64,000 nucleotides of DNA from the NCBI RefSeq assembly GCF_900114465.1, contig NZ_FOTD01000014.1, positions 1 through 64,000 of the forward strand, given 5' to 3'. Source of the DNA: Trichococcus palustris (GTDB lineage: Bacteria; Bacillota; Bacilli; Lactobacillales; Aerococcaceae). Below the pieces are notes generated by a model that was not told the DNA's origin, ran no database searches, and saw nothing but the letters and a program-made list of their open reading frames with translations. This document shows positions 19,000 to 28,611 of the stretch, one piece after another. Position 1 is the stretch's first letter; every line of letters begins with the position of its first letter. Both the position numbers and the translations under genes were made by a program.

Positions 19000-19841
19000 T
19001 ATTTCACCGTTTTCCCTTTCCCGATTTCTGGATAGTATGGATCTGGAGGATAGTTATTCCTGCGGCGATAAGCCCAGATAATCCCGGCACCGAAGAATAA
19101 AAACAAGGACAGGAACTGCGAAACCCTGATTGGTCCGAACAGATAGAGACTGTCCGTCCTCATCCCTTCGATAAAGAAGCGGCCGAAGGAATACCACATG
19201 ACATAAGTCAGTGCCACCTCGCCCATCCTGAGCGTCTTTTCCTTCCTGCGCAAGAACAGGATCAGGATGAAGCCCAGCAATGACCACAACGATTCATAAA
19301 GAAAGGTCGGGTGGTAATAGATACCGTCTATGTTCATTTGATTGATGATGAACGCCGGCAAATGCAGTCCTTCCAAAAAGGCACGGCTCACTTCTCCGCC
19401 GTGTGCTTCTTGATTCATGAAATTCCCCCATCTTCCGATGGATTGCGCTATCAGGACTGCCGGCGCTAAAATATCCAATGTCAATGCAAAGGATATGCCT
19501 TTTCTTTTTGTGTAGAAATAAATCGTTAAAATCCCGGCAATCAAAGACCCGTAGACGGCAATCCCGCCATTCCAGATTTGGATGATTTCGCCCGGATTTG
19601 CCAGATAGTACTGCCATTCAAAAAGAACGTAATAGATTCTGGCTCCGATGATGCCGATCGGCAACACCCAGAACATCATATCCACAATAAAATCCCCATC
19701 CAGGCCTTTTCTGGCCGCTTCCTGGCTTGCCAACGTCATGGCAATCAAGATGCCTACAGCGATGATGACGCCATACCATCGGATTTCCAATCCACCGAAT
19801 GACAAAGCAATCGGATTCAGTGCGGCGACTAGATTATTCAT
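18999..19841 (-). CDS. lgt: Prolipoprotein diacylglyceryl transferase
   Basis: Membrane enzyme that moves diacylglycerol from phosphatidylglycerol to the lipobox cysteine of prolipoproteins; 280 residues, about seven membrane helices. The Lgt signature RWGNFMNQEAHGG carries the catalytic Arg and the Glu/Asn of the family; the later GRFFIEGMRTDSLYLF block holds further essential Arg residues. Its clients in this window include the OpuCC-like and PstS lipoproteins. It lies 23 nt after hprK and overlaps ppaX by one base. Confidence 0.95.
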   Translation of the reverse strand: MNNLVAALNPIALSFGGLEIRWYGVIIAVGILIAMTLASQEAARKGLDGDFIVDMMFWVLPIGIIGARIYYVLFEWQYYLANPGEIIQIWNGGIAVYGSLIAGILTIYFYTKRKGISFALTLDILAPAVLIAQSIGRWGNFMNQEAHGGEVSRAFLEGLHLPAFIINQMNIDGIYYHPTFLYESLWSLLGFILILFLRRKEKTLRMGEVALTYVMWYSFGRFFIEGMRTDSLYLFGPIRVSQFLSLFLFFGAGIIWAYRRRNNYPPDPYYPEIGKGKTVK

Positions 19842-19864
19842 TTTTCACGTTCCTTCCTTTGTGC

Positions 19865-20803
19865 TTATTCTTCTTTTAGTTTATTCTCTTCTATCAATGC
19901 TTCCAAGTTTTTTTCGAATGTTTCCGCTGCGTTATATCCCATATTTTTAGCACGGAAATTCATCGCGGCCACTTCAATGATGATGGCTAAATTACGCCCC
20001 GTTTTTACAGGGATGGTAATTCTTGGGACGTCCACTTCCAAGATATTCATGAGTTCCTCGGTGCTGCCGAGGCGATCGAATTTCTTTTCTTTGCTCCACA
20101 TTTCCAGATTCACAATCAGGTTGACTTCGTTTGTCTGTTTGACCGCTCCCGCACCGAACAAGGTCATCACATCGATGATTCCGATACCGCGTATTTCGAT
20201 CAGATGGCGTAATATGCTTGGCGCTTCGCCGATCAGAGTGTTCTCATCGTGTTGGTATAGGTCGACACGGTCATCCGCAACCAAACGATGGCCTTTCTGG
20301 ATTAATTCAAGGGCGGTTTCAGACTTACCGACCCCACTGTCACCGGTGATCATGACGCCCATGCCGAATACATCCACCAAGACACCGTGCATGGAAACCC
20401 GTTCCGCCAATTTCCCCTCCAGGAAATTGGTGATATTGCTGGATACGCGTGTTGTTCTGGATTGCGCCGACAGGATTGGAATCCCCGCCTCTTGCGCTGC
20501 TTTCACCAATTCCGCAGGGGCCTCCAGACGCCGTCCGATGACAAAACAAGGTGTTTCTTTTTGGCATAGACGTCTCATGATGACGAGACGTTCTTCGGAG
20601 GTCATCCTTTCGGTAAAGGTAAGTTCCGTCATCCCCAACAATTGGATACGGGTAGACGGATAGTAAGTGAAGAATCCGGTCAATTCCAGACCGGGTCTTG
20701 AAATTTCGGCAGTTGTTATTTTTTTATCTAAAAATTCTTTCCCGCTAATTATAATAAAGCCTGAACTATCGACTAAATCCTTGACAGTAACTGTATTTGC
20801 CAT
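19865..20803 (-). CDS. hprK: HPr kinase/phosphorylase
   Basis: Bifunctional enzyme that phosphorylates HPr at Ser46 or removes that phosphate, the central sensor of carbon catabolite control in Firmicutes; 312 residues. Walker A GDSGVGKS is at 154-161 and HRLVADD at 172-178 supplies the catalytic acid pair. The C-terminal block after 200 (EIRGIGIIDVMTLFG) is the family signature. It starts at ATG 20803 after GAGGGATAAG and leads the operon hprK-lgt-ppaX-gpsA-galU. The gene order is that of Bacillus, where yvlBCD also precede hprK. Confidence 0.96.
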   Translation of the reverse strand: MANTVTVKDLVDSSGFIIISGKEFLDKKITTAEISRPGLELTGFFTYYPSTRIQLLGMTELTFTERMTSEERLVIMRRLCQKETPCFVIGRRLEAPAELVKAAQEAGIPILSAQSRTTRVSSNITNFLEGKLAERVSMHGVLVDVFGMGVMITGDSGVGKSETALELIQKGHRLVADDRVDLYQHDENTLIGEAPSILRHLIEIRGIGIIDVMTLFGAGAVKQTNEVNLIVNLEMWSKEKKFDRLGSTEELMNILEVDVPRITIPVKTGRNLAIIIEVAAMNFRAKNMGYNAAETFEKNLEALIEENKLKEE

Positions 20804-20951
20804 ACTTATCCCTCGTCATCTCTGTAGTATAGTGCTGCATTTCCTCGAAGATACGTTCTTTTTCCCACCAAAAAAGATATAACAATAAAGCCCTTGGTGG
20901 TTCATTATTTTCCTATTTATCATAACATTTTATGCCCCTATACGAAAGGGC

Positions 20952-20987
20952 AAAAAAATGGAGCTGAAACACTCGTTCCAGCTCCAT
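20952..20987 (-). terminator. Intrinsic terminator of the liaXYZ-like operon
   Basis: ATGGAGCTG pairs with CAGCTCCAT, followed on the minus strand by TTTTTTT. It separates the envelope-stress trio from hprK. Confidence 0.9.
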
Positions 20988-21013
20988 CCGTGCAGATGAT
21001 TCCTGCGATACAA

Positions 21014-21361
21014 TCAATTGTAAGTGTTTTCTCTGTTCAAGAAATAATGCACCAGCGACATGATCAATGCTACCACAAAGGCGGTGCCAAAATTGGCAAA
21101 TTGGAATCCGGATCCCACCAACCAGGAAGTCAGGTATAGCATGAATCCGTTGATCACCAAGCTGAACAGGCCGAAGGTGAGCAACGTAATCGGAAATGAC
21201 AGGAAACTTAAAATCGGTTTGATCAAAAAATTGACGATTGCCAGTACGAAGCTGGCCATCAAGGCCGTCCAAAAATTGCGGACGTAGAATTCGGGAGCCA
21301 TCAAGTAGGCGAGTGCCAAAAATACCAAAGAGTTAATGATGGTTTTTTTCAAAAATCCCAT
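21014..21361 (-). CDS. liaZ: Phage-holin-family membrane protein, LiaZ/YvlD-like
   Basis: A 115-residue protein with four predicted hydrophobic helices (starting SLVFLALAYLMAP, then ALMASFVLAIVNFL, FPITLLTFGLFSLVINGFML and FGTAFVVALIMSLVHYFL), the pattern of the four-TM holin-like family that includes Bacillus YvlD and enterococcal LiaZ. The start overlaps the stop of the upstream PspC-like gene by one base (TAATG). In Enterococcus the third gene of the LiaXYZ locus has this type; its exact role is not settled. Confidence 0.85.
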   Translation of the reverse strand: MGFLKKTIINSLVFLALAYLMAPEFYVRNFWTALMASFVLAIVNFLIKPILSFLSFPITLLTFGLFSLVINGFMLYLTSWLVGSGFQFANFGTAFVVALIMSLVHYFLNRENTYN

Positions 21362-21678
21362 TAAAAATCACTCCAGTCATCCTCTTCTTTTTTTTCAACC
21401 GGTTTCGCTTCTTTCATCGTTCTGGAAGAATGGGTTTTACTCCGGGAAGTATCGCTGTCCGAGCCGCTGAATCCTTGGCTGCTTCCGTTCTTGGCATCTG
21501 GTTCAGGCAATATAATCGCCAGAATGATGTACAGTATGACTGGTGAACCGACCCCCGCAAAGACCAATATCAAGAAAATCACACGCACAATGGTTGAGTC
21601 GACGCCAAGGTATTCCGCGATACCCCCAAGCACACCACTAACTTGTCTGTCTGTAGCCGATTTTGTTAATTTTTTCAT
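21361..21678 (-). CDS. liaY: PspC-domain protein, LiaY/YvlC-like
   Basis: A 105-residue protein beginning with a PspC domain: KLTKSATDRQVSGVLGGIAEYLGVDSTIVRVIFLILVFAGVGSPVILYIILAIILP, one amphipathic and one or two membrane helices. A charged, Ser-rich cytoplasmic tail follows (about 56-105). In enterococci LiaY links the surface sensor LiaX to membrane remodelling under cell-envelope antibiotics. The start follows AAGGAGTG. Middle gene of a three-gene operon with the DUF4097 gene upstream and the holin-like gene downstream. Confidence 0.86.
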   Translation of the reverse strand: MKKLTKSATDRQVSGVLGGIAEYLGVDSTIVRVIFLILVFAGVGSPVILYIILAIILPEPDAKNGSSQGFSGSDSDTSRSKTHSSRTMKEAKPVEKKEEDDWSDF

Positions 21679-21711
21679 TTGATTTCACTCCTTGTTTCCA
21701 ATTATTGTCTA

Positions 21712-23223
21712 TTATTTTTCGTTATTTTTTAAAAAAATATTACCTGTCGTTGTCTTTAATTCTACCATAACGGGCGATTCTTCGTCCAACCGCCTGAATT
21801 GCAGGAACTTATTGGTGTGTTCATTCTTCTGTTTTATGATTTCAATGTTTTCTATCCGATTTTTGATCTGCCCCAGTGAGCTGCTGGCAGTCCCTTCAAT
21901 GCTTTTTGAAGCAGGGATGGATAATTTCACGTCCCCATTTACCGAAACTGCTTGGATCCGTTTCGCGTTCACAGCCGGATAGGTCAGTTTCACATCCCCA
22001 TTCACAACCGAAACCGTCGCGCTGACAACGTCACTCTTGAGGGCAACATTTCCGTTGATTATTTTGGACATCACATCGACGATCGTGCTGTCCACCACAT
22101 CCAAATTCCCGTTGACCCCATCCGTCTCCAACATGATGGCTTTGATATTTGTGAAGGTCATGCTGCCATTGGTCGATTTCACATAGAAATCCTTTCCTTC
22201 GATATCCTTTACGGTCACGTTACCGTTCAACAGTTTCAGTGCGACGTAGTCATATTCTCTTTTCGGCAGGGAAACGATGATATCGCATTTGATGCGTTTG
22301 TTGGGCACATGGAATTCCAATCTTTCGGTATCGACAACGATGGTGCTTCTTGCTTCGAAAGCTTCGATACCGGTTGCTTCCTCCGTTTTGCCGTAGATCT
22401 TCACATCCGCTGCGATGGAAATGGTATCTTTGTCCCAGCTTTGCAGAACAACGTTCCCGTTCGCCAATTGGAAATCCAGGATAGTAGCGGTGTTTTCTTC
22501 AAAAACAAATTCATGTTGAAACTTGTTTGTGATGATGCCCGGGATTTTCACATTGAAATCCAGTTCCTTCCAATCCACGTTTTCCATTACGGTCTGTACG
22601 GTGTCTGTCAGGAATTTGCTGAATTGCGATCCAACTTTATTGAGCTTATCGCTGAAATTGTTGGCCGATTCCTTCCATTCTTCCTTGTTGCCTAATTTCT
22701 CGCTGAAGGATTTTACGTTGGTTTCCAAATGTTCTTTCTTCAAGGTGCGCATTTTTTGTTCCATTTCAACTTTTTCGGCTTCCAAGGCTGCAGCTTGCGA
22801 ACGCAACCCTGTCAATTCTTCGTCCAGACGAGTCATCGTGATTTCTTGTTCCGGTGTCACGGCTCCCAATTCATCGACGGTCGCCAACGCTTGTCTTTTT
22901 TCTTCCTTTTCCTTGATTTGTTTCTTCAGGAGTTGTAGCGCTTCTCCTTTCGCATCGACTTGTGAGGAGAAGAAGGAAATTTCGCTTGCCAATTGTTCCA
23001 GAATTTTTTCCAGATTCACGCGATCTTTTTTCTCCGAATCCGTTGTTCCAGATTCTTCAGCTTCGTTTTTTACTTGTGTATTATCGGTAAAATCATTTGT
23101 CTTATTCATCTTAACGGCGTCTTTACCTTCTTTTTTGGCTGAATTTTCCAAAAGTACCAAGGCCTCTTCGGTGGTGATGATGCCTTCTCTTACCAACGCT
23201 AAAATGCGATCTCTTTCGTTCAT
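21712..23223 (-). CDS. liaX: DUF4097 envelope-stress protein, LiaX/YvlB-like
   Basis: A 503-residue protein in three parts: an N-terminal SHOCT-like helical piece (RDRILALVREGIITTEEALVLLEN), a long charged coiled coil at about 70-190, and a C-terminal DUF4097 beta-solenoid from about 215 with recurring NGNV/NGDV turns. This is the architecture of enterococcal LiaX, a surface sensor of daptomycin and antimicrobial peptides, and of Bacillus YvlB. There is no obvious signal peptide. The start follows GAGGAGGAAAAAAAC. No liaFSR genes lie in this window, so the regulator must be elsewhere. Confidence 0.87.
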   Translation of the reverse strand: MNERDRILALVREGIITTEEALVLLENSAKKEGKDAVKMNKTNDFTDNTQVKNEAEESGTTDSEKKDRVNLEKILEQLASEISFFSSQVDAKGEALQLLKKQIKEKEEKRQALATVDELGAVTPEQEITMTRLDEELTGLRSQAAALEAEKVEMEQKMRTLKKEHLETNVKSFSEKLGNKEEWKESANNFSDKLNKVGSQFSKFLTDTVQTVMENVDWKELDFNVKIPGIITNKFQHEFVFEENTATILDFQLANGNVVLQSWDKDTISIAADVKIYGKTEEATGIEAFEARSTIVVDTERLEFHVPNKRIKCDIIVSLPKREYDYVALKLLNGNVTVKDIEGKDFYVKSTNGSMTFTNIKAIMLETDGVNGNLDVVDSTIVDVMSKIINGNVALKSDVVSATVSVVNGDVKLTYPAVNAKRIQAVSVNGDVKLSIPASKSIEGTASSSLGQIKNRIENIEIIKQKNEHTNKFLQFRRLDEESPVMVELKTTTGNIFLKNNEK

Positions 23224-23252
23224 GTTTTTTTCCTCCTCGATGGGGGTTACCC

Positions 23253-23287
23253 ATTCTATATTGGACTGGCTAAGGGCAGTTGGCTAA
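23253..23287 (-). promoter_or_regulatory. liaX promoter region with TTAGCCA direct repeat
   Basis: A -10-like TAGAAT sits about 30 bp before liaX. Just upstream TTAGCCA occurs twice, 14 bp apart (23281-23287 and 23267-23273), overlapping where a -35 would lie. It is a candidate activator site; assignment to LiaR is inference. Confidence 0.4.
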
Positions 23288-23479
23288 TAAAATTAATCGT
23301 TTGCTTATGTTTCTATTATGCCCAATCGAGGAAGGATTGTCATAGGTCTAAAGGTGGATTTTTGTGTCATCAGAAATACTGAGAGAATCCGTGCCTTTGC
23401 CAAAAAAGACCATAAAGAAAAGGAACTCCCCTGCTCTGTATGGTCTAAGACGATTGGCTGATGTAATGTTTTTTTGCAG

Positions 23480-23705
23480 TGCGGCAGTGAGTTTCACCGC
23501 ACTCTTTTTTAGTCGCGTTCTGAATTGCAGAACGCAACTCATCGTATCCTGCAGGATTCAGCTCATCCTTTTTAAACGTGTTCTGAAACTCAACCACCAC
23601 TAGCGTTTCGCAAATCACGGATGTGAACAAAAGAGGTTCACTTCCGTGATTTTCTCCAACGTACGGGTGGCTAAACGAATTTCATCGCACTCTTTTCTTG
23701 TCTCG
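23480..23705. repeat. Intergenic hairpin repeat element, copy 1 (3' of uvrA)
   Basis: Shares blocks with 59616-59948: TTTTTAAACGTGTTCTGAAA followed by CTCAACCACC; then CTCCAACGTACGGGTGGCTA and AACGA; then CACTCTTTTCTTG; and CTGAATTGCAGAACG with CTCATCGTATCCT. The arms are roughly self-complementary (GCCACC/GGGTGGC) and enclose a copy-specific hairpin: AATCACGGA...TCCGTGATT with GTGAAC/GTTCAC inside, at 23612-23652. A second hairpin GCGTTCTG/CAGAACGC lies at 23515-23535. Block order suggests 1.5 tandem units. The right end runs into the last codons of uvrA. Confidence 0.75.
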
Positions 23706-26522
23706 TTCGAGTATTTTTTTTAGGAAGTGGCCGGTATAGCTTTCTTCTACTTCCGCCACTTCTTCGGGGGTGCCGGTGGTAAGGACTGTTCCTCCGCCTG
23801 CACCGCCCTCCGGCCCCATATCGATTATGTAATCGGCCGTCTTGATGACGTCGAGGTTATGTTCGATGACGAGGACGGTATTTCCGGCCTCCACCAAACG
23901 ATCCAACACTTCCAACAGTTTGGCAATGTCATGTGTGTGCAACCCGGTTGTCGGTTCATCCATGATATAGAACGTCTTCCCGCTGGAAACCCGCTGCAGT
24001 TCGCTGGCCAGTTTCATCCGTTGCGCTTCGCCTCCGGATAAGGTAGTTGCCGATTGCCCCAATGTCACATATCCCAAACCGACATCCACAATCGTCTGCA
24101 TCTTCCGTCGGATTTTAGGGAGGGCTTCGAAATAGGTCAAGGCCTCCTCAATCGTCATTTCCAACACTTGGGCGATATTTTTACCTTTGTATTTGACTTC
24201 CAACGTTTCCGAATTATAGCGTGTGCCATGGCAAACTTCGCAGGGCACATACACGTCAGGAAGGAAATGCATTTCGATTTTCAGGATGCCGTCGCCGCGG
24301 CACGCCTCGCAGCGGCCGCCTTTTACGTTGAAACTGAACCGGCCTTTCTTATAGCCGCGTATTTTCGCCTCATTCGTATTCGCGAACAGATCACGGATAT
24401 CATCGAATACGCTCGTATACGTAGCCGGGTTGCTCCTTGGCGTACGGCCAATCGGGCTTTGATCGATATCGATCACTTTCTCCAAGCCTTCAAAACCTTT
24501 GATGGACTTGAATTTACCCGGTTTTTCCTTCGTGCGGGTCAGCTCTTTGGCTAGGGCTGTCCTCAATACGCTATTGACGAGCGAGCTTTTCCCGGACCCC
24601 GATACTCCCGTCACTGCGATAAAGCGGCCCAAAGGGAAGGAGGCATCAACGTTTTTCAGATTATTTTCGGTTGCGCCTTTGATGACGACGGCACCTTTGT
24701 CTTCCGAACGTCTTTGTACCGGGACAGGAATGAACATTTCTCCGGATAGATATTTCCCGGTCAAGGAGTTCGTGTCTTTCATCACTTCCTCCGGCGTACC
24801 GGCAGATACGATTTCCCCACCGGCTTCGCCTGCTCCCGGACCGATGTCGATCAGGTAATCCGCCTCCATCATGGTGTCTTCGTCATGCTCGACGACAATC
24901 AATGTATTTCCCAGATCGCGCATGTGTTTGAGCGACTCGATTAAGCGGTTATTGTCCCGTTGGTGCAGACCGACGGATGGTTCATCAAGAATATACAGCA
25001 CGCCGGATAGGTTTGAACCGATCTGCGTCGCCAAACGGATCCGTTGGGCCTCACCGCCAGAAAGGGTCCCTGCGGTCCGGCTCAAGGTCAAGTAGTCCAA
25101 CCCGACGTTTCTCAGGAAGGATAGGCGGGATAGCACCTCTTTCAAAATGGGAGCCGCGATTGCATTCTCCTGTTCCGAAAGGTTCAACTCTTGGAAAAAT
25201 GCAAAGGTCTTATCGATGGAAAATTCCGCCACTTCCCCGATGCTTTTCTTATCCACCTTCACACAGAGCGCCTGTTCATTCAGACGGAGTCCATGGCAGG
25301 TTTGGCAAGGCAATTCGGCCATATATTGGCGCATCGCTTCCCGCGTGAAATCGCTGGAAGTTTCATTGTAGCGGCGGTTGATGTTCGTGATGACCCCTTC
25401 AAAAGGGATATCCACATCGCGGATACCACCGAAATCATTTTGATAATGGAAATGGAATAGCTCACTATCCGTTCCATGGAGTATCTTATTCTGCACGGTT
25501 GCATCCAGTTGCTCGAAAGGCTTATCCATATCGATCCCACTTTGTTCACAGAACTGGCGCAGCATTTCCGGATAATAATTTGAACTGATGGGATTCCAGG
25601 GTGTCAGCACCCCCTCGTTCAATGTCAGTCGTTTATCGGGAATGACCAAGTCCATATCGACTTCCAGTTTCATCCCCAAACCATCACAGTCCGGGCAAGC
25701 GCCATACGGGGCATTGAAAGAAAAGAGGCGCGGCTCTATTTCCCCAATCGTAAATCCGCAATAGGGGCAGGCATAGTGCTCGCTGAATAGCATCTCATCG
25801 CCATCAATGACGTCGATGATGGCATATCCCTCCGCCAAATGTAGGGCTGCTTCGACAGAGTCGAACAAACGGGAACGGATCCCTTCCTTCATGACGAGGC
25901 GGTCAATGACGATGTCGATAGTGTGTTTTTTGTTTTTTTCCAACTCGAATTCTTCGGATATGTCAAACAATTCCCCGTCGACGCGGACGCGGACATACCC
26001 TTGTTTCTTGATGTCCTCAAAGACCTTTTTATGCTGCCCTTTTTTGCCTTTGATGATGGGAGCCAATATCTGCAACTTCGTGCGTTCCGGCAACTCCAAA
26101 ATTTGGTTCACCATCTGCTCTGGTGATTGGCTGCTGATCAGCGTTCCATCGTTCGGACAGATGGGATGGCCAACACGCGCATACAATAGCCGCAAAAAGT
26201 CATTTATTTCCGTAACCGTCCCGACTGTCGAACGCGGATTGCGGCTGGTCGTTTTTTGATCAATCGCGATTGCCGGGCTCAGCCCATCTATGCTATCGAC
26301 GTCCGGTTTGTCCATTTGCCCTAAAAATTGGCGGGCATAAGCAGATAGACTTTCCACATAGCGTCTTTGCCCTTCAGCATACAGCGTATCGAAAGCCAAT
26401 GAACTTTTCCCTGATCCGGAAAGTCCGGTCATGACAACCAATTTATCCCTCGGAATCGTAACATCTATATTTTTAAGATTGTGTGAGCGGGCCCCACGCA
26501 CAATAATTTGGTCTTTTGCCAT
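23682..26522 (-). CDS. uvrA: Excinuclease ABC subunit A
   Basis: Damage-recognition ATPase of nucleotide excision repair; 946 residues, full length. Two ABC modules are seen: Walker [10 protein letters not shown] near residue 34 and GVSGSGKSS in the second half; [12 protein letters not shown] and [12 protein letters not shown] signatures; zinc fingers CPYC...CPDC and CEACRGDG...CEVCHG. It starts at ATG 26522 after AGAGGG. uvrB, the usual upstream partner, is absent here. The last codons (KKRVR) fall inside the repeat element that continues downstream, and TGA 23682 is part of a repeat block. Confidence 0.96.
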   Translation of the reverse strand: MAKDQIIVRGARSHNLKNIDVTIPRDKLVVMTGLSGSGKSSLAFDTLYAEGQRRYVESLSAYARQFLGQMDKPDVDSIDGLSPAIAIDQKTTSRNPRSTVGTVTEINDFLRLLYARVGHPICPNDGTLISSQSPEQMVNQILELPERTKLQILAPIIKGKKGQHKKVFEDIKKQGYVRVRVDGELFDISEEFELEKNKKHTIDIVIDRLVMKEGIRSRLFDSVEAALHLAEGYAIIDVIDGDEMLFSEHYACPYCGFTIGEIEPRLFSFNAPYGACPDCDGLGMKLEVDMDLVIPDKRLTLNEGVLTPWNPISSNYYPEMLRQFCEQSGIDMDKPFEQLDATVQNKILHGTDSELFHFHYQNDFGGIRDVDIPFEGVITNINRRYNETSSDFTREAMRQYMAELPCQTCHGLRLNEQALCVKVDKKSIGEVAEFSIDKTFAFFQELNLSEQENAIAAPILKEVLSRLSFLRNVGLDYLTLSRTAGTLSGGEAQRIRLATQIGSNLSGVLYILDEPSVGLHQRDNNRLIESLKHMRDLGNTLIVVEHDEDTMMEADYLIDIGPGAGEAGGEIVSAGTPEEVMKDTNSLTGKYLSGEMFIPVPVQRRSEDKGAVVIKGATENNLKNVDASFPLGRFIAVTGVSGSGKSSLVNSVLRTALAKELTRTKEKPGKFKSIKGFEGLEKVIDIDQSPIGRTPRSNPATYTSVFDDIRDLFANTNEAKIRGYKKGRFSFNVKGGRCEACRGDGILKIEMHFLPDVYVPCEVCHGTRYNSETLEVKYKGKNIAQVLEMTIEEALTYFEALPKIRRKMQTIVDVGLGYVTLGQSATTLSGGEAQRMKLASELQRVSSGKTFYIMDEPTTGLHTHDIAKLLEVLDRLVEAGNTVLVIEHNLDVIKTADYIIDMGPEGGAGGGTVLTTGTPEEVAEVEESYTGHFLKKILERDKKRVR

Positions 26523-26641
26523 ATTCTATCCCTCTTCACCTTATTCTTTGGATTCTTTTTATTAAACCTTTCCTCTTACAGTATAGCATAGACACGCGCG
26601 AAAAGAACGTCCGTTCCCATCTCGTTTCTTGCTTCTATTTC

Positions 26642-26980
26642 TTAATCTGGCTCGCCATTCCCCTCTTCAAAGCCATGGCGGGCATGTTCAACCGCCAAGT
26701 GCAGAATGTCATAGACGTGGCTGTCATCTTGGCTGTATAAAATATTTTTTCCGATTCTCCTGCTTTTGACGAGCTTCGCTTCCCGCAGTTTTCTGAGTTG
26801 ATGCGACACGGCTGATTGCTCCAACTGCAATTCATCGGCAATGGCATTCACATTCAATTCTCTATTTTCCAGCATATGCAGAATCAGGAATCTTGTGGGA
26901 TCGCCGATCAATTTAAATATTTGGGTAGTAGCCAATATGATGTCTCGTTCTTCTGATTCTTTCCCCACACTTGCACCCAC
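26642..26980 (-). CDS. ArsR/SmtB-family metal sensor with CzrA-type zinc site
   Basis: A 112-residue winged-helix repressor (DPTRFLILHMLENRELNVNAIADELQLEQSAVSHQLRKLREAKLV). The last helix carries D86-x-H88...H99-x2-H102, exactly the alpha-5 zinc/cobalt site spacing of CzrA and SmtB (D-x-H, 10 residues, H, 2, H), and there is no alpha-3 CxC. It is therefore probably a zinc-responsive repressor. No exporter gene is next to it: uvrA lies downstream and the pst-phoU operon upstream. The start is uncertain: GTG 26980 or GTG 26968, neither with a good ribosome site. The target is unknown. Confidence 0.85.
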   Translation of the reverse strand: MGASVGKESEERDIILATTQIFKLIGDPTRFLILHMLENRELNVNAIADELQLEQSAVSHQLRKLREAKLVKSRRIGKNILYSQDDSHVYDILHLAVEHARHGFEEGNGEPD

Positions 26981-27081
26981 TTTACTAAAATTATTGCCCG
27001 TAACCGAATCCTTTGCGGAACCTCAGGATTATTCTATCAAATTATCCAAGATTCCGGAAAGCTAAACACTCAAAAATAAAA

Positions 27082-27125
27082 AGGAGGCCTGCCACCGGTT
27101 AACTGCCGGTGACGGACCCCCTCAT
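27082..27125 (-). terminator. Intrinsic terminator after phoU
   Basis: CACCGG pairs with CCGGTG around CAGTTAA, extended by GAGG/CCTC, with TTTTTATTTTT on the minus strand. It closes the pst-phoU operon. Confidence 0.82.
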
Positions 27126-27140
27126 CAGGTATATTCTTTA

Positions 27141-27800
27141 TTAGTTCAATTCCTCTATTTTACCCGTTTGCAGATACAAAATACGTTCGCAAATGTTCGT
27201 TACATAGTCTCCGATTCTTTCCAAGTATCCAGCAACCAGAATATAGTCGGCTCCGCCAAATACGACGGCAGGGTCGCTCGCCATTTCTTTCAGGCAGAAA
27301 CGGTTGATTTGAACGAAATATTCGTCCACGATACTGTCTTTTGTTGCAATGGTTTTTGCAAGTTCCACATCCCCGCGGACATAGGCATCAATGGATTGTT
27401 CTACCATCTGTTTCACAACTTCAGCCATCTCGCCGATCTGAACTTCGACTTCAGGAATTCGTTTGCTGTGCTCTTCTTTTACACGAATGACGGAACGCGC
27501 AATGCTCACCGCGTGGTCGCCCATTCTTTCCAAATCAGAACTAGCTTTCATAACCGTGATGATGGAACGTAAATCCGCTGAAACAGGTTGTTGCAAAGCT
27601 ATCAATTGAAAACAGAACAATTCAAGTTCCACTTCCATCGCGTTAATGTCCTTGTCATTCTCTTTCACTTCAGTAGCCAATGCTTTATCATGATTGATAA
27701 AAGCTTTAACTGCTTTTAGAATTGCTTCATTTACTTTGAAACCCATTTTTGTAAATTGAGCATTCATTTGAGTTAATTCATCGTCAAATATTCTTCTCAC
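27141..27800 (-). CDS. phoU: Phosphate transport regulator PhoU
   Basis: A 219-residue all-helical protein of two PhoU repeats, each with the metal-binding E/DxxxD pattern (VKENDKDINAMEVELE and TIATKDSIVDEYFVQINRF). PhoU couples the Pst importer to the PhoR kinase so that signalling is off when phosphate is plentiful. I prefer GTG 27800 (VRRIFDDEL) with AGAGG eight bases before; a GTG three codons upstream is possible. Last gene of the pst operon, after pstB. Confidence 0.93.
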   Translation of the reverse strand: MRRIFDDELTQMNAQFTKMGFKVNEAILKAVKAFINHDKALATEVKENDKDINAMEVELELFCFQLIALQQPVSADLRSIITVMKASSDLERMGDHAVSIARSVIRVKEEHSKRIPEVEVQIGEMAEVVKQMVEQSIDAYVRGDVELAKTIATKDSIVDEYFVQINRFCLKEMASDPAVVFGGADYILVAGYLERIGDYVTNICERILYLQTGKIEELN

Positions 27801-27856
27801 GTTATTCACCTCTTTTTAATAATTCATTCAACATAAGTATAACATATATATGCTTT

Positions 27857-28609
27857 TTAACCGAATCTACCGGATACATAATCTTCTGTTCTCTTATCTT
27901 TTGGATTGGAGAAGATTTCTTTTGTATCACCCATTTCGATGATTTCCCCAGTCAAGAAGAAGGCCGTTTTGTCAGATACACGTGCGGCTTGTTGCATATT
28001 GTGCGTAACCATGACGATGGTGTAATCCTTTTTCAACTCTTGCACCAAGTCTTCAATCTTCGCAGTCGAGATCGGATCCAGAGCGGAAGTCGGTTCGTCC
28101 ATCAACAGGACTTCGGGTTCAACCGCCAACGCACGTGCGATGCAGATACGCTGTTGTTGTCCACCGGAAATGCTCAATGCGCTCTTGTTAAGATTTCCTT
28201 TGACTTCGTCCCAGATAGCCGCGCCTTTTAAGCTTTTTTCAACGATTTCATCCAATGTTTTTTTATCTTTGATGCCGTGTGTTCTTGGACCGTAAGCGAT
28301 GTTATCGTAAATGCTCATCGGGAATGGGTTCGGTTGTTGGAAAACCATCCCTACGCGTTTACGGAGCATATTGACGTCGAAGTCATCCGCATAGAAATTT
28401 TCTCCATCCAATAGGAGTTCTCCTTCGATGCGGCAGCCCGCTACCAAGTCGTTCATACGGTTCAAGCTTTTCAGAAAAGTCGATTTCCCGCAACCGGATG
28501 GTCCGATAAAAGCAGTGATTTCATTTTTCTGTATTTCCATGTTTATATTTTTTAGTGCCTGAAAATCTGTATACCATAAATTCATGTCTTTGATGCTTAT
28601 TTTACTCAT
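27857..28609 (-). CDS. pstB: Phosphate ABC transporter ATPase PstB
   Basis: ATP-hydrolysing subunit of the high-affinity phosphate importer, 250 residues. It has Walker [10 protein letters not shown], the family's long Q-loop segment [15 protein letters not shown], signature SISGGQQQR, Walker [14 protein letters not shown] and the switch His in [13 protein letters not shown]. It starts 2 nt after pstA. Only one pstB is present; many relatives have two. Cytoplasmic, docking on PstA and PstC. Confidence 0.96.
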   Translation of the reverse strand: MSKISIKDMNLWYTDFQALKNINMEIQKNEITAFIGPSGCGKSTFLKSLNRMNDLVAGCRIEGELLLDGENFYADDFDVNMLRKRVGMVFQQPNPFPMSIYDNIAYGPRTHGIKDKKTLDEIVEKSLKGAAIWDEVKGNLNKSALSISGGQQQRICIARALAVEPEVLLMDEPTSALDPISTAKIEDLVQELKKDYTIVMVTHNMQQAARVSDKTAFFLTGEIIEMGDTKEIFSNPKDKRTEDYVSGRFG

Positions 28610-28611
28610 CT

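Noticed and set aside
23364-23603. Plus-strand open frame of 79 codons in the liaX-uvrA spacer
   Set aside because: It runs through the repeat element and its hairpins; no ribosome site or family.
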